Shown: positions 32,936 through 44,857 of the stretch, piece by piece
How the letters are laid out: every line of letters begins with the position of its first letter
Numbering within the stretch: position 1 is the stretch's first letter
Assembly: GCA_030998225.1 (NCBI GenBank)
Contig: JAPYXD010000553.1
Location: 3,162,001-3,226,000 of the forward strand
Source: Diplolepis rosae
Taxonomy: Eukaryota; Arthropoda; Insecta; Hymenoptera; Diplolepididae
Length of the DNA: 64,000 nucleotides
Direction of reading: 5' to 3'
Notes under the pieces: model-generated
Seen by the model: the letters and a program-made list of their open reading frames with translations, nothing else
Databases searched by the model: none
What the model was told of the DNA's origin: nothing
Translations under genes and position numbers: made by a program

Positions 32936-33510
32936 CTATATTATATTATGATTTGAAAATCTAAGTAGACAATTCACCGGAGCAAAGCGGGAATTCAGCT
33001 GCTCACCAAAATGATTTCTCAATATGACCATTGTTTCATGCGCTGTATGGCCAGTAGCACCATCACGTTGAAACCAGATATCACCAACATGACGGGCTTG
33101 AATCCCAGGTAGCAAATAAACCGTTATCATGGCGCGATAGCGGATGCCTTTAACGGTTACATTACGGCCATCCTCGTTTTTGAAGAAATATGGAAACTCT
33201 CAGCTACCGTCGCTATATTCTCTTCACCACGTGCTGCATGTGGTCTATTTGTTCGCTGGCCATTCAGAAATGAAAATTGGGTTTAAAATTTTTTGATGGT
33301 ATAGGCAATAGTACATTCAGTGGGTCGATTATTCTGGCCAGAAGTTGCTCTAAGTATACGAGAAACTTGTTTCATAGCGCGATGATTTTCGTAATACAGC
33401 TGCACAATTTGGAGACGCTGTGCTGGTGTAAGTCTCTCCACGATGAAATGGTACTCAATACTGAGTCAAACTGCAATGACCAATTGACACTGTTCAGGCG
33501 TGATTTATAA
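32936..33510 (-). pseudogene. Tc1/mariner-superfamily transposase remnant, internally deleted
   Basis: The minus strand reads LYYENHRAMKQVSRILRATS then NNRPTECTIAYTIKKF (33420-33290), the helix-turn-helix N-terminus of an insect transposase. It continues RTNRPHAARGEENIATVAES, then abruptly FFKNEDGRNVTVKGIRYRAM, GDIWFQRDGATGHTAHETMV and ILRNHFGEQL (33190-32990). The 'WFQ.DGATCHTA' box includes the second catalytic Asp. Roughly a hundred residues between the HTH and the DDE core are missing, and the third acidic residue is not recognisable. Stops and frame changes show a dead copy. Confidence 0.7.
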
Positions 33511-33559
33511 AAAATTTCATCCATACTAAAAAAAGGTACCTCACGATGAATCACCCTTT

Positions 33560-34602
33560 ACATACATGTGCATGCTTAGGTGTGTACATGTATATGGGTA
33601 TCTATGTACATGCGCGTGTGTATTTGAATAAATGGTGTTCAATTTTTTACATGCGAGTGCATTATCACGTTATCCTAGAGTTGTTTCAAATCTTGCCTCT
33701 TCAAAAATATTTGAAATAAATCCAATATAAAGATGGGAAGAATGAGAAAAGTTGAGATAGCTTAGAATTACAAGATAATGTAAATGCTTCAAAATCATAA
33801 TTCATCATGTTTTCAGATAAATATAGACCTTGGAAAAATATTATAAATTAGCACAGTATTAGGATAACTAGAAAACAGAAGCAAGAAGGAGAATGCAAGT
33901 TCTATAGGAATAAATTGACTAATTAAATTATTGGAAAATAGTATATTAGTGCACACATTTATTTTCAGCGTTATTTGGCTACGTCGTAAGATAGGTACTT
34001 ATTAAGACTAGATACACAACGTGATAAATTCCAAAATGCAAGTATCAATGATGCATAGTTTTTCCATAGTTTCTAAATTGTTTTTACATAGTTTCTCCAC
34101 AGTTTCTCTATATTCCCTCCTGTAATTTACTATTTTCCTTATTATACATAAAAGTACTGAGGTAATTAAATAGAATAAACAAAACTTAGATAGCTCAAAG
34201 ATATCACGGCCAGTGTATATGGTATTTCTGAAAAGGGTCTGAATCATTATTTTTCTAACTATGAAAAATAGCTAAGGTATCAGAACTTATAATTAATAAT
34301 CAGAGAAATCGATTTAATTAATTGATAACGATGTATGATTTATTAAAGATTTGGTATAATAAAATATGATCTAAATATTTCAACAATATAAGAAATATAA
34401 ATATCATCCATATTACATCACATTGACGCAAGCATTGATTCCATGGGTATGCAACTATGCATTCAATTTTGCCAATGGATATAACAAATGATCAGAGCTG
34501 ACCAGGATTTTTCCAAGTATGAGATGTTGTCAGCTAAATTAACTTTTGAGAGCAATGGTGACCTATAGCTACCAAAATTTCGATGCCCGTCCAGCACCCT
34601 TC
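33560..34602. other. AT-rich DNA with a short TACATG/GTGTG-rich patch
   Basis: At 33555-33640 the sequence alternates acatgtgcatg, gtgtgtacatg and tgtacatgcgcgtgtg. Otherwise nothing recognisable. Confidence 0.45.
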
Positions 34603-34681
34603 TTAACACTTAGCCGACCGCACGCATCACAGAGAAATATCAAAATGGGGAGATTTCCCCGATCGGTTGGCTAAGTGTTAA
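34603..34681. mobile_element. Mini piggyBac-type MITE (79 bp) with TTAA ends
   Basis: TTAA at both edges (34603-34606 and 34678-34681) is followed inward by CACTTAGCCGACCG on the left and its near inverse CGGTTGGCTAAGTG on the right. TTAACACTT-type termini are common in insect piggyBac-like MITEs. Confidence 0.8.
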
Positions 34682-34689
34682 GGCTCTGA

Positions 34690-35080
34690 AAAAATTAAAA
34701 GACCATTTTTGCGACCCGTTACACTCCATGGGGACGCATGCCACTACCACAAGGACCATCGCAGAACAGTCACTACTGATCAAATGCTAATCCCCATTGG
34801 CAAAGATCTGTCGGCAACCAACATCGCTGAGGTGTCAATGTATGGTGTGGTATTGTGAATGGTCATCTAATTGGTCATCATATATTTGAGGGGAATATGA
34901 ATGTGCAACTTTTCAACATTTCTTGGGGATGATCTACCACCACCTATTAAGAATGGCGTTCTCCATACACGTCAGGGAATTTGGATGCAACTCGATGATG
35001 TATCACCTCATTGGCAGTTTAAGTCAGGGCCTATATGAATTAGGTAAATGGCGGATTAAGCAACGTGGGCTTTCACGTTA
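34690..35080 (+). pseudogene. Second DDE transposase remnant (plus strand)
   Basis: VNVWCGIVNGHLIGHHIFEG (from about 34837) then NMNVQLF in one frame, followed in another by QHFLGDDLPPPIKNGVLHTR and QGIWMQLDDVSPHW (to about 35025). This matches the insect transposase pattern 'VNVWCGI....LIGP.FFEG...YL.FL...LP.LL...P...R..MWFQ.DGAPPH', including the Asp of QLDD. Substitutions and at least one frameshift mark it as decayed. It is of a different subfamily from the 33-kb remnant. Confidence 0.65.
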
Positions 35081-36296
35081 GGCTGGAATTATGTATTCAA
35101 GCCAATTGAGTTAATTCCGAAAATTTGATTCAATGAATTTTATCCCTAATCTAGATGATAATTCCTTGATCAGGCGATTTCTTGAACCGTCTTAAATCGG
35201 ATTAGATACTTTTTCATGTATCTTTACTTGGCTGGCTGGATCACATCCCGTCTTTGCTCCAATTTGAACGATATTTGATCTTATCTTGCCTAACTTAATT
35301 CCGTCATAGCCTGTCTTAGTCTTCACTCTAGATTCCAATTTAATGGACCTTGGAACCCCCCAGATGCCAATAACCACGGAATTAGACGGAATTTTTTGAT
35401 TTACCGTTTACCATATTGCATCCACTATTTTAGATTTAAGAAAAGTGACTCCAAATTTATGTTCAGCGAAATGAAGAAACTTATTGAGACAAAGAACTAT
35501 CATAGAAAGTACTTTTCTGTAATATTTTTTGATAATTACATAAAATATTGACTGATCTTTATTTATAAAATATCAGAAAATTGAATAAACTATTGCACAT
35601 ATGAGCCCTATTTTGGAATAAACTTTGATAATGTAAAAAATGTAAAAAAATGTAAAATATCGTGAGAAAATTTACATAAAATTGTACAGAAAACATCGAT
35701 AAATTATCTAAAAACTTCCTTAGGAATAAAAATAAAATTTTACCACATAGCTCTAATGTAAAACAACTAAAAAACTAGTATATATTTGTGTCTAAATGTT
35801 ACTGAAGAAATAGTTGCAAGTACATATATAGCATAAAATTACAAAGGATTATTTATGAAAATTAGCTTAGAATTGCTAATACGAATTCTATACTGTTAGA
35901 AATTTCTACCGCAATTTTCCAGAACATGCGACTGGAGTTTTATTCAGCTATAGCCTCACGAAGTTAAGACCGAAATTCAGAAAATTCAGTACATTTTTCC
36001 CAATTTCAAGACACCTTTACTCAAAAATATCATAAATATCGTCAAATTTTACATTTTACATAGTATTTATAAATAGAAATTAAATATAATAATACATCAT
36101 TTTTTTTGTAAACTTCCGAACATTTACCGATTTTTTTTTTTTTTTTATAACAACTTCTCATAAACCGCGTAAAAACATTTAGAGTAAAATATTGAAATGT
36201 TGCGAATAACTTGTAATATAACTATAAATTATAAATAAATTGCTCATAAGAATGCCAGTGTTCAAATTTTAGTTTTATGAAAAAAACACATATGTT
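35081..36296. other. AT-rich DNA, no gene recognised
   Basis: The first 100 bp may still be transposase debris. The remainder (35400-36290) is very AT-rich with repeated tgtaaaa/ttacata words and no coding signal. Confidence 0.45.
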
Positions 36297-36548
36297 ATGA
36301 CAAAGGGATATTCTTTTAGAGGTAGTCACACTCAAAACGAGGGTCACTCAATGCATGCACTCATAGAGAGGCGCAGCAAGGGCCTTACAATCTTCACCCC
36401 GTCTGAGTGGGTAAAAGTTATTAAGACAGCAATGAACGGAAAAACACCGTACACTGTTATAGACGTAGGCCGCAAATCTATCATTGATTTCAAAAGTCTC
36501 GGAAAAAATCAAAATTGGGAAAAGGATACAACAGGAGAGAAAGTTTGA
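36297..36548 (+). CDS. Late exon of the insect Cys-rich, transposon-associated family
   Basis: The 83-residue frame includes GSHTQNEGHSMHALIERRSK, then IFTPSEWVKVIKTAMNGK and PYTVIDVGRKSIIDFKSLGK. The arrangement 'GHTQNE.DS.H..IE...K', 'P..W...I..AK', 'Y.V.E....D+.DFK' is what I recall from the C-terminal part of the same insect family whose N-terminal part is seen at 6456-7053. The HTQNE box probably belongs to the DDE-like core of an ancestral transposase; that is inference. The copy is open throughout but isolated, so it is an exon or a fragment. Confidence 0.5.
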   Translation: MTKGYSFRGSHTQNEGHSMHALIERRSKGLTIFTPSEWVKVIKTAMNGKTPYTVIDVGRKSIIDFKSLGKNQNWEKDTTGEKV

Positions 36549-36640
36549 TTGTAAAATATTTTAAGTATGACAATTTTTGAAAAAAATTCATATGCGAACT
36601 TTTTTTTCGACAAAATTTTTAACAAAATGGCAGTGCTGGT

Positions 36641-37616
36641 GGGTCATTCCATATTAGATTGACAGTCGATGTCACAGATTTGAACAAGATAACTTTTTTT
36701 CGGTTCTTTATCAACAATAAATAGACACTTATTTTTTTGTTTGGCCAAAAAATTTTTTTTTTCACAAGTATACGATTTTTCGAATTTTCCAAGAAATTAT
36801 ATTTTCGATATAGCAAGCGCACTTTCAAGCCTGTTTATCTTGAAAATAATTGTTCACACAAAAAATTTTCCAAATTATGAAAATTAGGGTTTTGACTAGT
36901 CTTCACAAAGATTGTTGCGAAAAAATTGTTCAAACCTTTTTTAACATACAAAAGTAGAGAAATAAACGCAAAATCGTTTTTCTCCAAAGGCCCCTTTCGA
37001 AATTTTTTTTTTCGTAGATTTAGATTCTTTGAAGTCTGTTATAAAATATGACGACTGAATTAAAATGGCTGGATCATTGATTGGAAGTTATGGAATTTTG
37101 AAGAGCCTCACGCGGCCTCGCGCGCAAACCGGGCGCTTCCAAACGTGGCGAGCGTTTACCTTTACTTTTAGCGCCCGGTAAAAGCCATTATGATTCAATC
37201 GTCATATTTTATAACAGACTTCAAAGAATCTAAGTCCACGAAAAAAAAAAAATTTCAAAAGGGGCCAAATTCGAAAAAAAAAACGATTTTGCGTTTATTT
37301 CTCTACTTTTGTATGTTAAAAAATGTTTGAACAATTTTTTCGCAACAATCTCTGTGAAGAAGAGTCAAAACCCTAATTTTCGTAATTTGGAAAATTTTTT
37401 GTGCGAACAATTGTTTTCAAGATAAACAGGCTTGAAAGTGCGCTTGCTATATCAAAAATATCATTTCTTGGAAAATTCGAAAAATCGTATACTTGTAAAA
37501 AATTTTTTTTTGGCCAAACAAAAAATACGTGTCTATTTATTGTTGATAAAGAACCGAAAAAAAATTATCTTGTTCAAATCTATGACATCGACTGTCAATC
37601 TAATATGGAATGACCC
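36641..37616. mobile_element. 976-bp near-perfect palindromic element
   Basis: The termini GGGTCATTCCATATTAGATT and AATCTAATATGGAATGACCC are inverted. The two halves stay complementary almost to the centre near 37130, where GGGCGC words flank a short loop. TGGT lies on both flanks (36637-36640, 37617-37620), a possible 4-bp target duplication. Open frames on each half (36619-36828 minus; 37432-37653 plus) are mirror images and not evidence for genes. DNA-transposon MITE; the superfamily is uncertain. Confidence 0.85.
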
Positions 37617-37620
37617 TGGT

Positions 37621-38928
37621 AGAAGAAACGTTTTTTCGAAATTTTGGCCCTAATTTTCATTTTTGTTTCAAAAATCGTTTGCGGCAGAACTAAGCACAAC
37701 TTTTGTTTTTCGAAAAAACAAAATGACGATGCTAACTTTCTGGACATGGTGGGAGCCCCTCCCGCCTTGACTGTAAAAGGATGATTCTTGAACATGACAA
37801 ATTATAAGCTCGATTTAGCTTACACAAATGTATTAACCACTTCGAGAGCAAAATTCAAAGATTTGCAAACAATGTATAAATCCATGTCTATTCCATCAAA
37901 GTATTATGACTTTTAGAACGAGTTTAATTTGCGGAGAAAAGGTGAGCCATCGAGGATGATGAGTAAAATTAGATCAGAATTTGTTTATAATTTTCATTAA
38001 ATAATTTTATTGCGTTGCTAGAGCTTATAGAGAATTTTTCGTTAATCCGTTATAAGAATCAAACATTTGTGCATCTTCAATTCGATTCATAAATAAATAA
38101 ATTCAAATCTCGAAAAAAAAATTTCGTTTTTATTTCTAATTTTAATGAAGGTTTTGGAAAAAATGTACAGCATTTTGGAGTTTATGTAATACTTAACGAT
38201 AATCTACTGAAACGCTCATATGAGATTTTACACTATGGAATTGGCGTTGGGAGTTATGATACTTGTCCAAGATGGCGAAAAGATACTACTACAGTCGCAA
38301 CGCAATCAATAGATACATTAAAATTACTCGGGACCGTCGATGTGTTAAAAATTGTAGGTGTCAAATTTTACAAAAATCTAAGGGTCAACTCTTATGGTTA
38401 CAGAAAACTCAGAGCAGTAAATCGCAAGAATGACAAAGATAAAAATATTCTTTCTCTTTGTGTTACTCTTATGATTTCCTGTTCTTTGTGTTTCCGGCCT
38501 CATGGGATGGCACTTTGAAACCTTTTCCTATGTAATACGAATGTAAAAAATTACGAATCCTTTTTCCAACCATGCCATATATGTATTTGCAGTTACCTTG
38601 GGCAGGATTTCGATGCATCTAAGTTCTCTAAATGGTTTATAATCTAACCGATATGATAGAAAAATAAGTCCAGTCAAATCAATGTAGATACATCAAAGTC
38701 CTCTTATTTTATCAAAAAAATGAAATTTTACTCACATTGAAACGTTCGTTCTATTGTTCAGGCCTCTTCGATCACACTATGTTCTTGTTATACGTGAAAA
38801 TTTCTTATTATTTCGGACAGATGTATTGAGGTATGGTCTTGTGTCGTTAAAATAAAGGGAAGTGCAATCTCTTCTTCTTCTTGTTTCAAATTCACGAAAG
38901 AGATACTCGAGACACCCAGGCTCTGGTC
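37621..38928. other. AT-rich DNA, no gene recognised
   Basis: Only short frames. The minus-strand frame at 38788-38979 overlaps the dispersed repeat and has no motif. Confidence 0.4.
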
Positions 38929-39030
38929 CATGGAGAATAGACATAAGCAGACCAAACTAATGTAACTGAAAATGAGCATCTTTTAGGCGGAAGTACATTG
39001 ATTGAGTATGGTAACTTCCCAAGAGATGGC
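38929..39030 (+). repeat. Dispersed GGAGAATAGAC repeat, copy
   Basis: It starts catggagaatagacataagc and continues accaaactaatgtaactgaa, aatgagcatc, aagtacattgattgag, aacttcccaagagatggcgc. The first 80 bp nearly match 44858-44945. Confidence 0.7.
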
Positions 39031-39393
39031 GCTCCTGTAAGTAGCGTAAAAAAATGAACTCTTTGGATACCTTTGCATACATGCAAGTTGTCATGGTAAC
39101 ATTTTATATTAATAACTTCTGTTTATTGTTCTTTAATTATATACATGTATATAAAACACAATAGTGGACTCACGTAATCGACACATTATTCAGATTTCAG
39201 ACATACAGATTCAGTAGGGTAGAGCGGGGATATCTCCTGAGGACATTTTACGACCTCTGCACAGTACGTTCACTACCATGTATTTTAGGAGGGTACTTAA
39301 AAAAGTGAAAATGAGCATCAGCGTCGACAAGTTATGATAGCAAGAACTAATATCAATGCAAACGAAACCCCCATACCCCGCAATCCGATGCCG

Positions 39394-39517
39394 GTAAGAA
39401 GGTGGGCATTGAATGGTATTGAAATGTCAAAATCTGGAAAGAAACGGAATTTCATTCTTGATTCCATTTCTTTCCAGACTTTGACATTTCAATGTCACTC
39501 AATGCCTACTTTCTGAC
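39394..39517. repeat. 124-bp hairpin
   Basis: Arms of about 54 nt (gtaagaaggtgggcattgaa to tggaaagaaacgga; and tccatttctttccagacttt to cactcaatgcctactttctgac) pair with few mismatches around a 16-nt loop. It could be a mini-MITE or a source of hairpin RNA. Confidence 0.75.
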
Positions 39518-39647
39518 TAGGTATATTCTAAAAAGCGGAAAATTTTTAAACATAAATCAATGATTAATGCTATCTGATTTTATCAAAAGAATATCAAACT
39601 ATGGTTGCTATGGTTACAACAAGTTAAAAATAACTTGTTGGTAGCAA

Positions 39648-39735
39648 ACCATGGAGACTAGATATAAGGAGACCAATCTCTGATGGCCGTACCACGAAGG
39701 AATAATAAGGAGACCTATCTCCATGTAAGCGACTT
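39648..39735 (+). repeat. Dispersed GGAGACTAGATATAAGGAGACC repeat, copy
   Basis: It reads catggagactagatataagg then agaccaatctctgatggccg, and a second tataaggagacc-like word follows at 39700-39720. Confidence 0.6.
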
Positions 39736-40296
39736 GGCAGTAGCAACGGCACGGTAAGTGCCCGGCTTGTACGTTGGAAGTAGTGGAAAGGAGTGCGCAG
39801 TTGTCCTTTTCTTACTCATGAGAAAATGTGCAAGTGAGACGAATCTGTCAAATTGTCAAATTGATCTAAGCCAGAGTGGTTATGTTGATCGATTTTTTGA
39901 TCATTTGCAAGCGGCAGATATTTGTTCAATTTCAATTTAGTTTAAAAAAAATATATATATTATCTCAGGACTTCTATAAAGCTAAAGGAGTGCATTATAA
40001 AAGTGGTAAGTATATATCGAATATAAGATTGTAAATATTGAAATTATGGTATTTGTTATTACTTCGTAAATGGTGTGTTAAATAATGTTGAATAGTTTTT
40101 TCCTTTAAAGGTGAAGGAATTTAATCCGAGAAATTTTCAAGATTTTGAAGATCGCATGTAATATAATATAATGCATTTAATATAATAAATTTTTTCTTAG
40201 CTATGTCGTGTCGCGTACCGGGTTGCATAACCTCTCTGGCTTAGATTAATTAGACAAGTTTGTCTCACTCGCACATTTCCATTTTCCATTTTAGAC

Positions 40297-40720
40297 TCAG
40301 GAAACACACATGCCCTCATCGGGAAGTTTTGTAACTATGTACTTGGCAGAACTTCACTTCGGGCACGGAGACTGGATATAAGGAGACCAATCTCTTATGG
40401 CCGTACTTCACAAAACACGAAATAAAGTTCTGCCAAGTACTTAGTTAGGAAACTTCCCGATGAGGGCACGTGTGTTCTCTGGGTGTAAAATGGCGGCATC
40501 CACGGTTTATAAGCATCGTGTATTAGACGTCGCCATTTTGCACCCAGGGAACACACATGCCCTCATCGGGAAGTTTTGTAACTATGTACTTGACAGAACT
40601 TCATTTCGGGAATGGATATATGGAGACTGGTCACCTTATATCTAGTCTCCATGACTTCGGGAATGGATATATGGCGATTGGTCTCCTTATGTCTAGTCTC
40701 CATGTAGCAAACACTACAAT
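40297..40720. repeat. Cluster of inverted copies of the dispersed repeat
   Basis: One unit runs 40379-40535 (aaggagaccaatctcttatg, ttctgccaagtacttagtta, gatgagggcacgtgtgttct, aaatggcggcatccacggtt). Inverse or partial units occupy 40297-40378 and 40535-40720. The 40379-40530 unit matches the reverse complement of 42982-43150 closely (only a handful of differences by eye). Non-coding; the frames 40460-40645 and 40557-40778 fall wholly inside. Confidence 0.75.
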
Positions 40721-41017
40721 TCGTTCCTCTTTTCTCCTATATGAGTGGACCCACTGTGGACCTCTGCTTATGGGCTGATTTCTTGAAAGCTAAGAAATGT
40801 CCTCAAGTCATAGGACTGCTCCCCTAGTGAACTGGCTGAACGGTAGCTTTACGATGTACCGTAAAGCTATCGTAAAGTAGCATTATAACTCATGAATGAG
40901 GCAAAATAAACATTCAAAATGTTTTTATCCTTATTCTACGTTGAAAATAACGTTAACTGGTAATTGAAATATGCAATAATTTTATTTATTTACGCTAAAA
41001 ATTGAAAAAAACATAAT

Positions 41018-41980
41018 AGACCAAGCAACAGGAAATTTGTTATGAATGATTTATGACATTATTTATTTCAAAAAACGGACTCCGCCATCAAAAGAGAGGT
41101 TGGTCATAGAGTAATTGTGTCATGTTTTGGACAACGAAATATGATTTATAAATTTGTTATTAACATTTAAGACCAAAAAATCGCACTTTTTTTAGTTTTT
41201 TGTTTATAACATTAAAGGTAATTACCCAATATTAATGACAGTCATTGAAAAGTTATAGAAAACTTAATTTCGAATAATATAAGTCGTCGCTTGATCTGAT
41301 TGGATAATTAGGAGCGGAGAAAATTCGGAAAAACCGGGAAATTGAGCTTTTGTTAAACAAATTAATATCTCAGTTAATTTTTAACTTTTCAGGTTGAGGT
41401 TTGGTGGAAAAATAACCGACTTTATGCTCTTCAAATGTATAAAAAAAAGAACACTTTAAGATAATACGTTTCCGCGCTATTGACACTTTAATTTATTTCA
41501 TGCGTTAATTGTAAAATGTCTGCTTGCCGCAGAGGTGGTCCGATTTTTATTTTGAAAACGGCTTTTAAAAATATAAATCAAGCACAACACAACGTCAATC
41601 TTGGTTTTTCGCTAAAATGTTGCAAAGTTTATTAAAGAAAGGTCCAAACATGGCTCTAAACGCTTGAACGCAGCAAAGTGACACAGTGAGCCTACTCGCC
41701 TTCTCCCCCCACCGCAGTGTCACTTTGCTGCGTTCAAGCGTTTAGAGCCATGTTTGGACCTTTTTTTAATAAACTTTGCAACATTTTAGCGAAAAACAAA
41801 GATTGACAAAAAACTAAAAAAAGTGCGATTTTTTTGTCTTAAATGTTAATAACAAGTTTATAAATCATATTTTGTTGTCCAAAACATGACACAATTACTC
41901 TATGACCAACCTCTCTTCTGATGGCGCAGTCCGTTTTCTGAAATAAATAATGTCATAACAAATTCCCTGTTGCTTGGTCT
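41018..41980. mobile_element. Foldback element C (963 bp) with 5-bp duplication ATAAT
   Basis: Ends AGACCAAGCAACAGG and CCTGTTGCTTGGTCT are inverted. ATAAT flanks both sides (41013-41017, 41981-41985), and the uninterrupted site is seen at 20472-20480. Long arms include gaggttggtcatagagtaat and aagtgcgatttttttgtctt. The core hairpin (about 41640-41765) has aggtccaaacatggctctaa on each side. About 385 bp at 41215-41600 are unmatched. Confidence 0.85.
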
Positions 41981-41985
41981 ATAAT

Positions 41986-42159
41986 ACCTGTCATTCAAGG
42001 CAGTGTAGTGGTTCATCACTTTCCATGTCTTCACCGTCAAGATTTGAATATTTGTTAAAGTGAGATGAAAGTATAGTTGTGTCTCACTCCAACCAATGGT
42101 CAACTTTAACGGAGAAGTCCTATAAAAGGTGAACCACTGCACTGCCTTCAATGACAGGT
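41986..42159. mobile_element. MITE B (174 bp), second copy
   Basis: Ends acctgtcattcaaggcagtg and cactgccttcaatgacaggt are inverted, with TA on each side. It is a near-relative of 20477-20653 but with its internal order reversed, meaning opposite orientation within the same host MITE site. Confidence 0.8.
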
Positions 42160-42974
42160 ATTATGTTTTTTTTAATTTTTAGCGTAAATAAATAAAATTA
42201 TTGCATATTTCAATTACCAGTTAACGTTATTTTCAACGTAGAATAAGGATGAAAACATTTTGAATGTATATTTTGCTTCATTCATGAGTTATAATGCTAT
42301 TTTACGATGAAGAGTTTATGTGACCGAGAATATGTCTGGGAGCACGGGAATATGACTGAGAATTTCTCTGATGAATGTTCTCTTTGAGAATTTATGAGAT
42401 ATTTTTCCGTAACGATTCAAGTTTTCAATGGTTTTTGATAAATGCTTTGTTCTGGAAGTTCGTGTAACGTGCGCAATAAAAATGGGAAAAAAAAGAATAT
42501 AGTTTGGAATTATTTTATAAAAATTATTGATTAACAAAATAAAGCTTCTTTCAAGTGCAAATACTGTGATCAGGTGTACAGAAAGCATGCCACTCGACAA
42601 GTAGAGCACTTAAAAAAGTGCATAAACTACCCCGAAACTATCAAAAAATTATTTAAATCAAAGCGTAATTTATGCGAAGAAAACTTGAATTATTTGTTCT
42701 TTATGTTTGAATTTAATATAATGACTATAAAAAAATGTTGATACTGAATTCCGATAAAACTTGACATTTTTCGTAGTTTTATTTTTATGAAACCTTCACT
42801 ATTGCAATTCATAGTGTTTGAAAATAAATTTATAATATTATAAGGTTTAATGATAAAGAAAATATTGGTGAAGGTTAAATTCTCTGTAAATTCTCAAGTT
42901 GTCTTAAAATGACGGTCACGAGAACGTGACCGGATTTTAAATGTCCGAGAAATTTAGAACTCTATGTATTTTAC

Positions 42975-43165
42975 GTAGAAAACCTCGAGTGACGTCTAAT
43001 ACACTATGCTTATAAACCGTGGATGCCGCCATTTTTCACCCAGGGAACACACGTGCCCTCATCGGGAAGCTTCCTAACTAAGTACTTGGCAGAACTTCAT
43101 TTTGTGTTTTGTAAAGTACGGCCATCAGAGATTGGTCTCCTTATATCTAGTCTTCATGGACGCAT
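42975..43165 (-). repeat. Dispersed repeat, inverted copy
   Basis: It reads gacgtctaatacactatgct, aaaccgtggatgccgccatt, acacgtgccctcatcgggaa, tctccttatatctagtcttc, the inverse of 40379-40530. Confidence 0.8.
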
Positions 43166-43329
43166 CACAACCCATCTCCAAAATTTTCTGTTTTATTTCA
43201 ACTTAAAATTTTAAATGTGGGGAAAAAATCAACATGCATAGGATTTAATACATGAGCTGATGTCGTTGATCCATAGCCTTAAGCTATTGGTGAATGACTA
43301 CTCCACTATTCTTCTAATTTCCCTCATGA

Positions 43330-44850
43330 GGCTCCACCAGCCCTATCCGACGACGAAGTAAATTTTGGTCTCCTAGTGATGCCAGATGGAAACTAATCCG
43401 TAAGGCGGCGCTAACTCTGTCCTCTCCTATGAAAGTATTGTTTTGCATGGTGTTCATAAACAAATTTAAACAATTATCGGAAAAATGGAAATATTTCGTA
43501 ATTTCAAGTCATTATTTTTATTATTATTGAAATTTAGTGTTTTTAGTGCATATTTATTCAATCATAAACATGAGTGTATGCATATAATATCATTTTCAAT
43601 TATACATATCCTTTCGGTACGTGAAAAAAAAATTGGTGAACATATTCATAACAAAATACAAGCATATATTTATACTGCGTGTGACTGATTCTATCATTAT
43701 TTTGAATTTTTGTATTTGTGAAAATAAGACATTTTTATCAATTCATTTTCTTAGAAAATAATATTAAGTGCATGTTATACTTGAGAGAAGTAGCAAGTTC
43801 ATGTAATGAATGTGGTCCAGTTACTACATGCTTGTGTTCAAAATATATTTTAAAAAAATTATAATTTAGGAAATGGCAGAATAGATAAAAATAGACGTAC
43901 ATAACAAATACATTTAAAGTTTTTGAAAAATGCTATTGAGTGATTTTATTAGTTTGATTGTATATTTTTTATGCATACTGTAATTTAAAAAATGGATCAG
44001 AATATTGACAATTTCCGCATGAAATATTAAAGTTTCTTTGATTTAATGGAACATCTTTTTAATAGGTGCAATAATTTCAGTGCAAGATTTCTTATGGATT
44101 TCAACTGACTAAATATTTTAATTATTTGTCAATTTAACGTTCAATAATGTTTCATATTAGTTCATTAAAATAATTTGAATATGATTAATGTTTCTTGATA
44201 ATATAATAATTGACAATTTTTATTTTGCCGATTAATTTATTAATTGAATTTTTTATTAGATCATTAATAATTGATTGCTTAAATTAATTATATATATTAA
44301 TTTAATCCATTAATTAATACTAATACTTTTTTAAAGCAACTATATTAGATCAAATGATAAGGTCTTGTTACTCATAATGCAATGCATAATATTTTGTATT
44401 ATCAACATAAAATAAGGCAATTAATGAAGAAAAGCAATAAATAAATATATTGCTAATATTTCCATTATTATCGATATTGGTAAAGAAATATTAATGATGA
44501 AATAATTTTACTCTAATTATTCGTTATATAAGGATCCTATATGCAAGACAATTTATTTCTTGTACTTTTGCGATTAATTTTCTAGAGTGTTATAACTATT
44601 TATGTTTCAAGTTCTGAATAGTATTTAAAAATGTTATTTTAATAAAATTGATAATCATAGTTCTTCAAAAATCATAAAACTTTAATTGTTTATCAATTAT
44701 CTCCATATAAAATAATACTTTATTCGGAGAGGACGGAGGTGGCGCCGCCTTACGAATTAATTCCAAGTGGCATCACTAACGGCTGATTTTTTCAACGTTG
44801 AAAAAGGCCATCGTCGGATAGGGCTGAGCTGAGCTCAGTGAGCTCCACCC
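43330..44850. mobile_element. Foldback element with 110-150 bp arms (about 1.5 kb)
   Basis: The left arm gctccaccagccctatccga ... ctagtgatgcca ... cgtaaggcggcgct ... gtcctctcc pairs with the right arm ggagaggacggaggtggcgc ... tggcatcac ... gtcggatagggct ... gagctccaccc. The inner 1.2 kb is very AT-rich. The small frame 43485-43688 inside it has no motif. Confidence 0.7.
43768..43850 (+). repeat. Short interspersed word cluster: GCATGTTATACTTGAGAGAAGTAGCAAG
   Basis: gtgcatgttatacttgagag ... agcaagttcatg ... tggtccagttactacatg matches 47205-47290 and more loosely 58862-58950. It is probably the end of a TTAA-type element. Confidence 0.6.
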
Positions 44851-44857
44851 TTACTAC

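Larger units (their letters stand above)
40823..42310. mobile_element. MITE A, interrupted by MITE B and foldback C
   Basis: The left arm (ccctagtgaactggctgaac ... gcattataactcatgaatga ... ttttatttatttacgctaaa) is inverted at 42160-42310. The left end has an extra 40 bp not mirrored at the right. The same left arm is at 20271-20475. Two further inverted-repeat elements occupy the centre. Confidence 0.8.

Noticed and set aside
36619..37653. Two similar small proteins (MKVRLLY...)
   Set aside because: They are mirror images of each other produced by the arms of the 976-bp palindrome.
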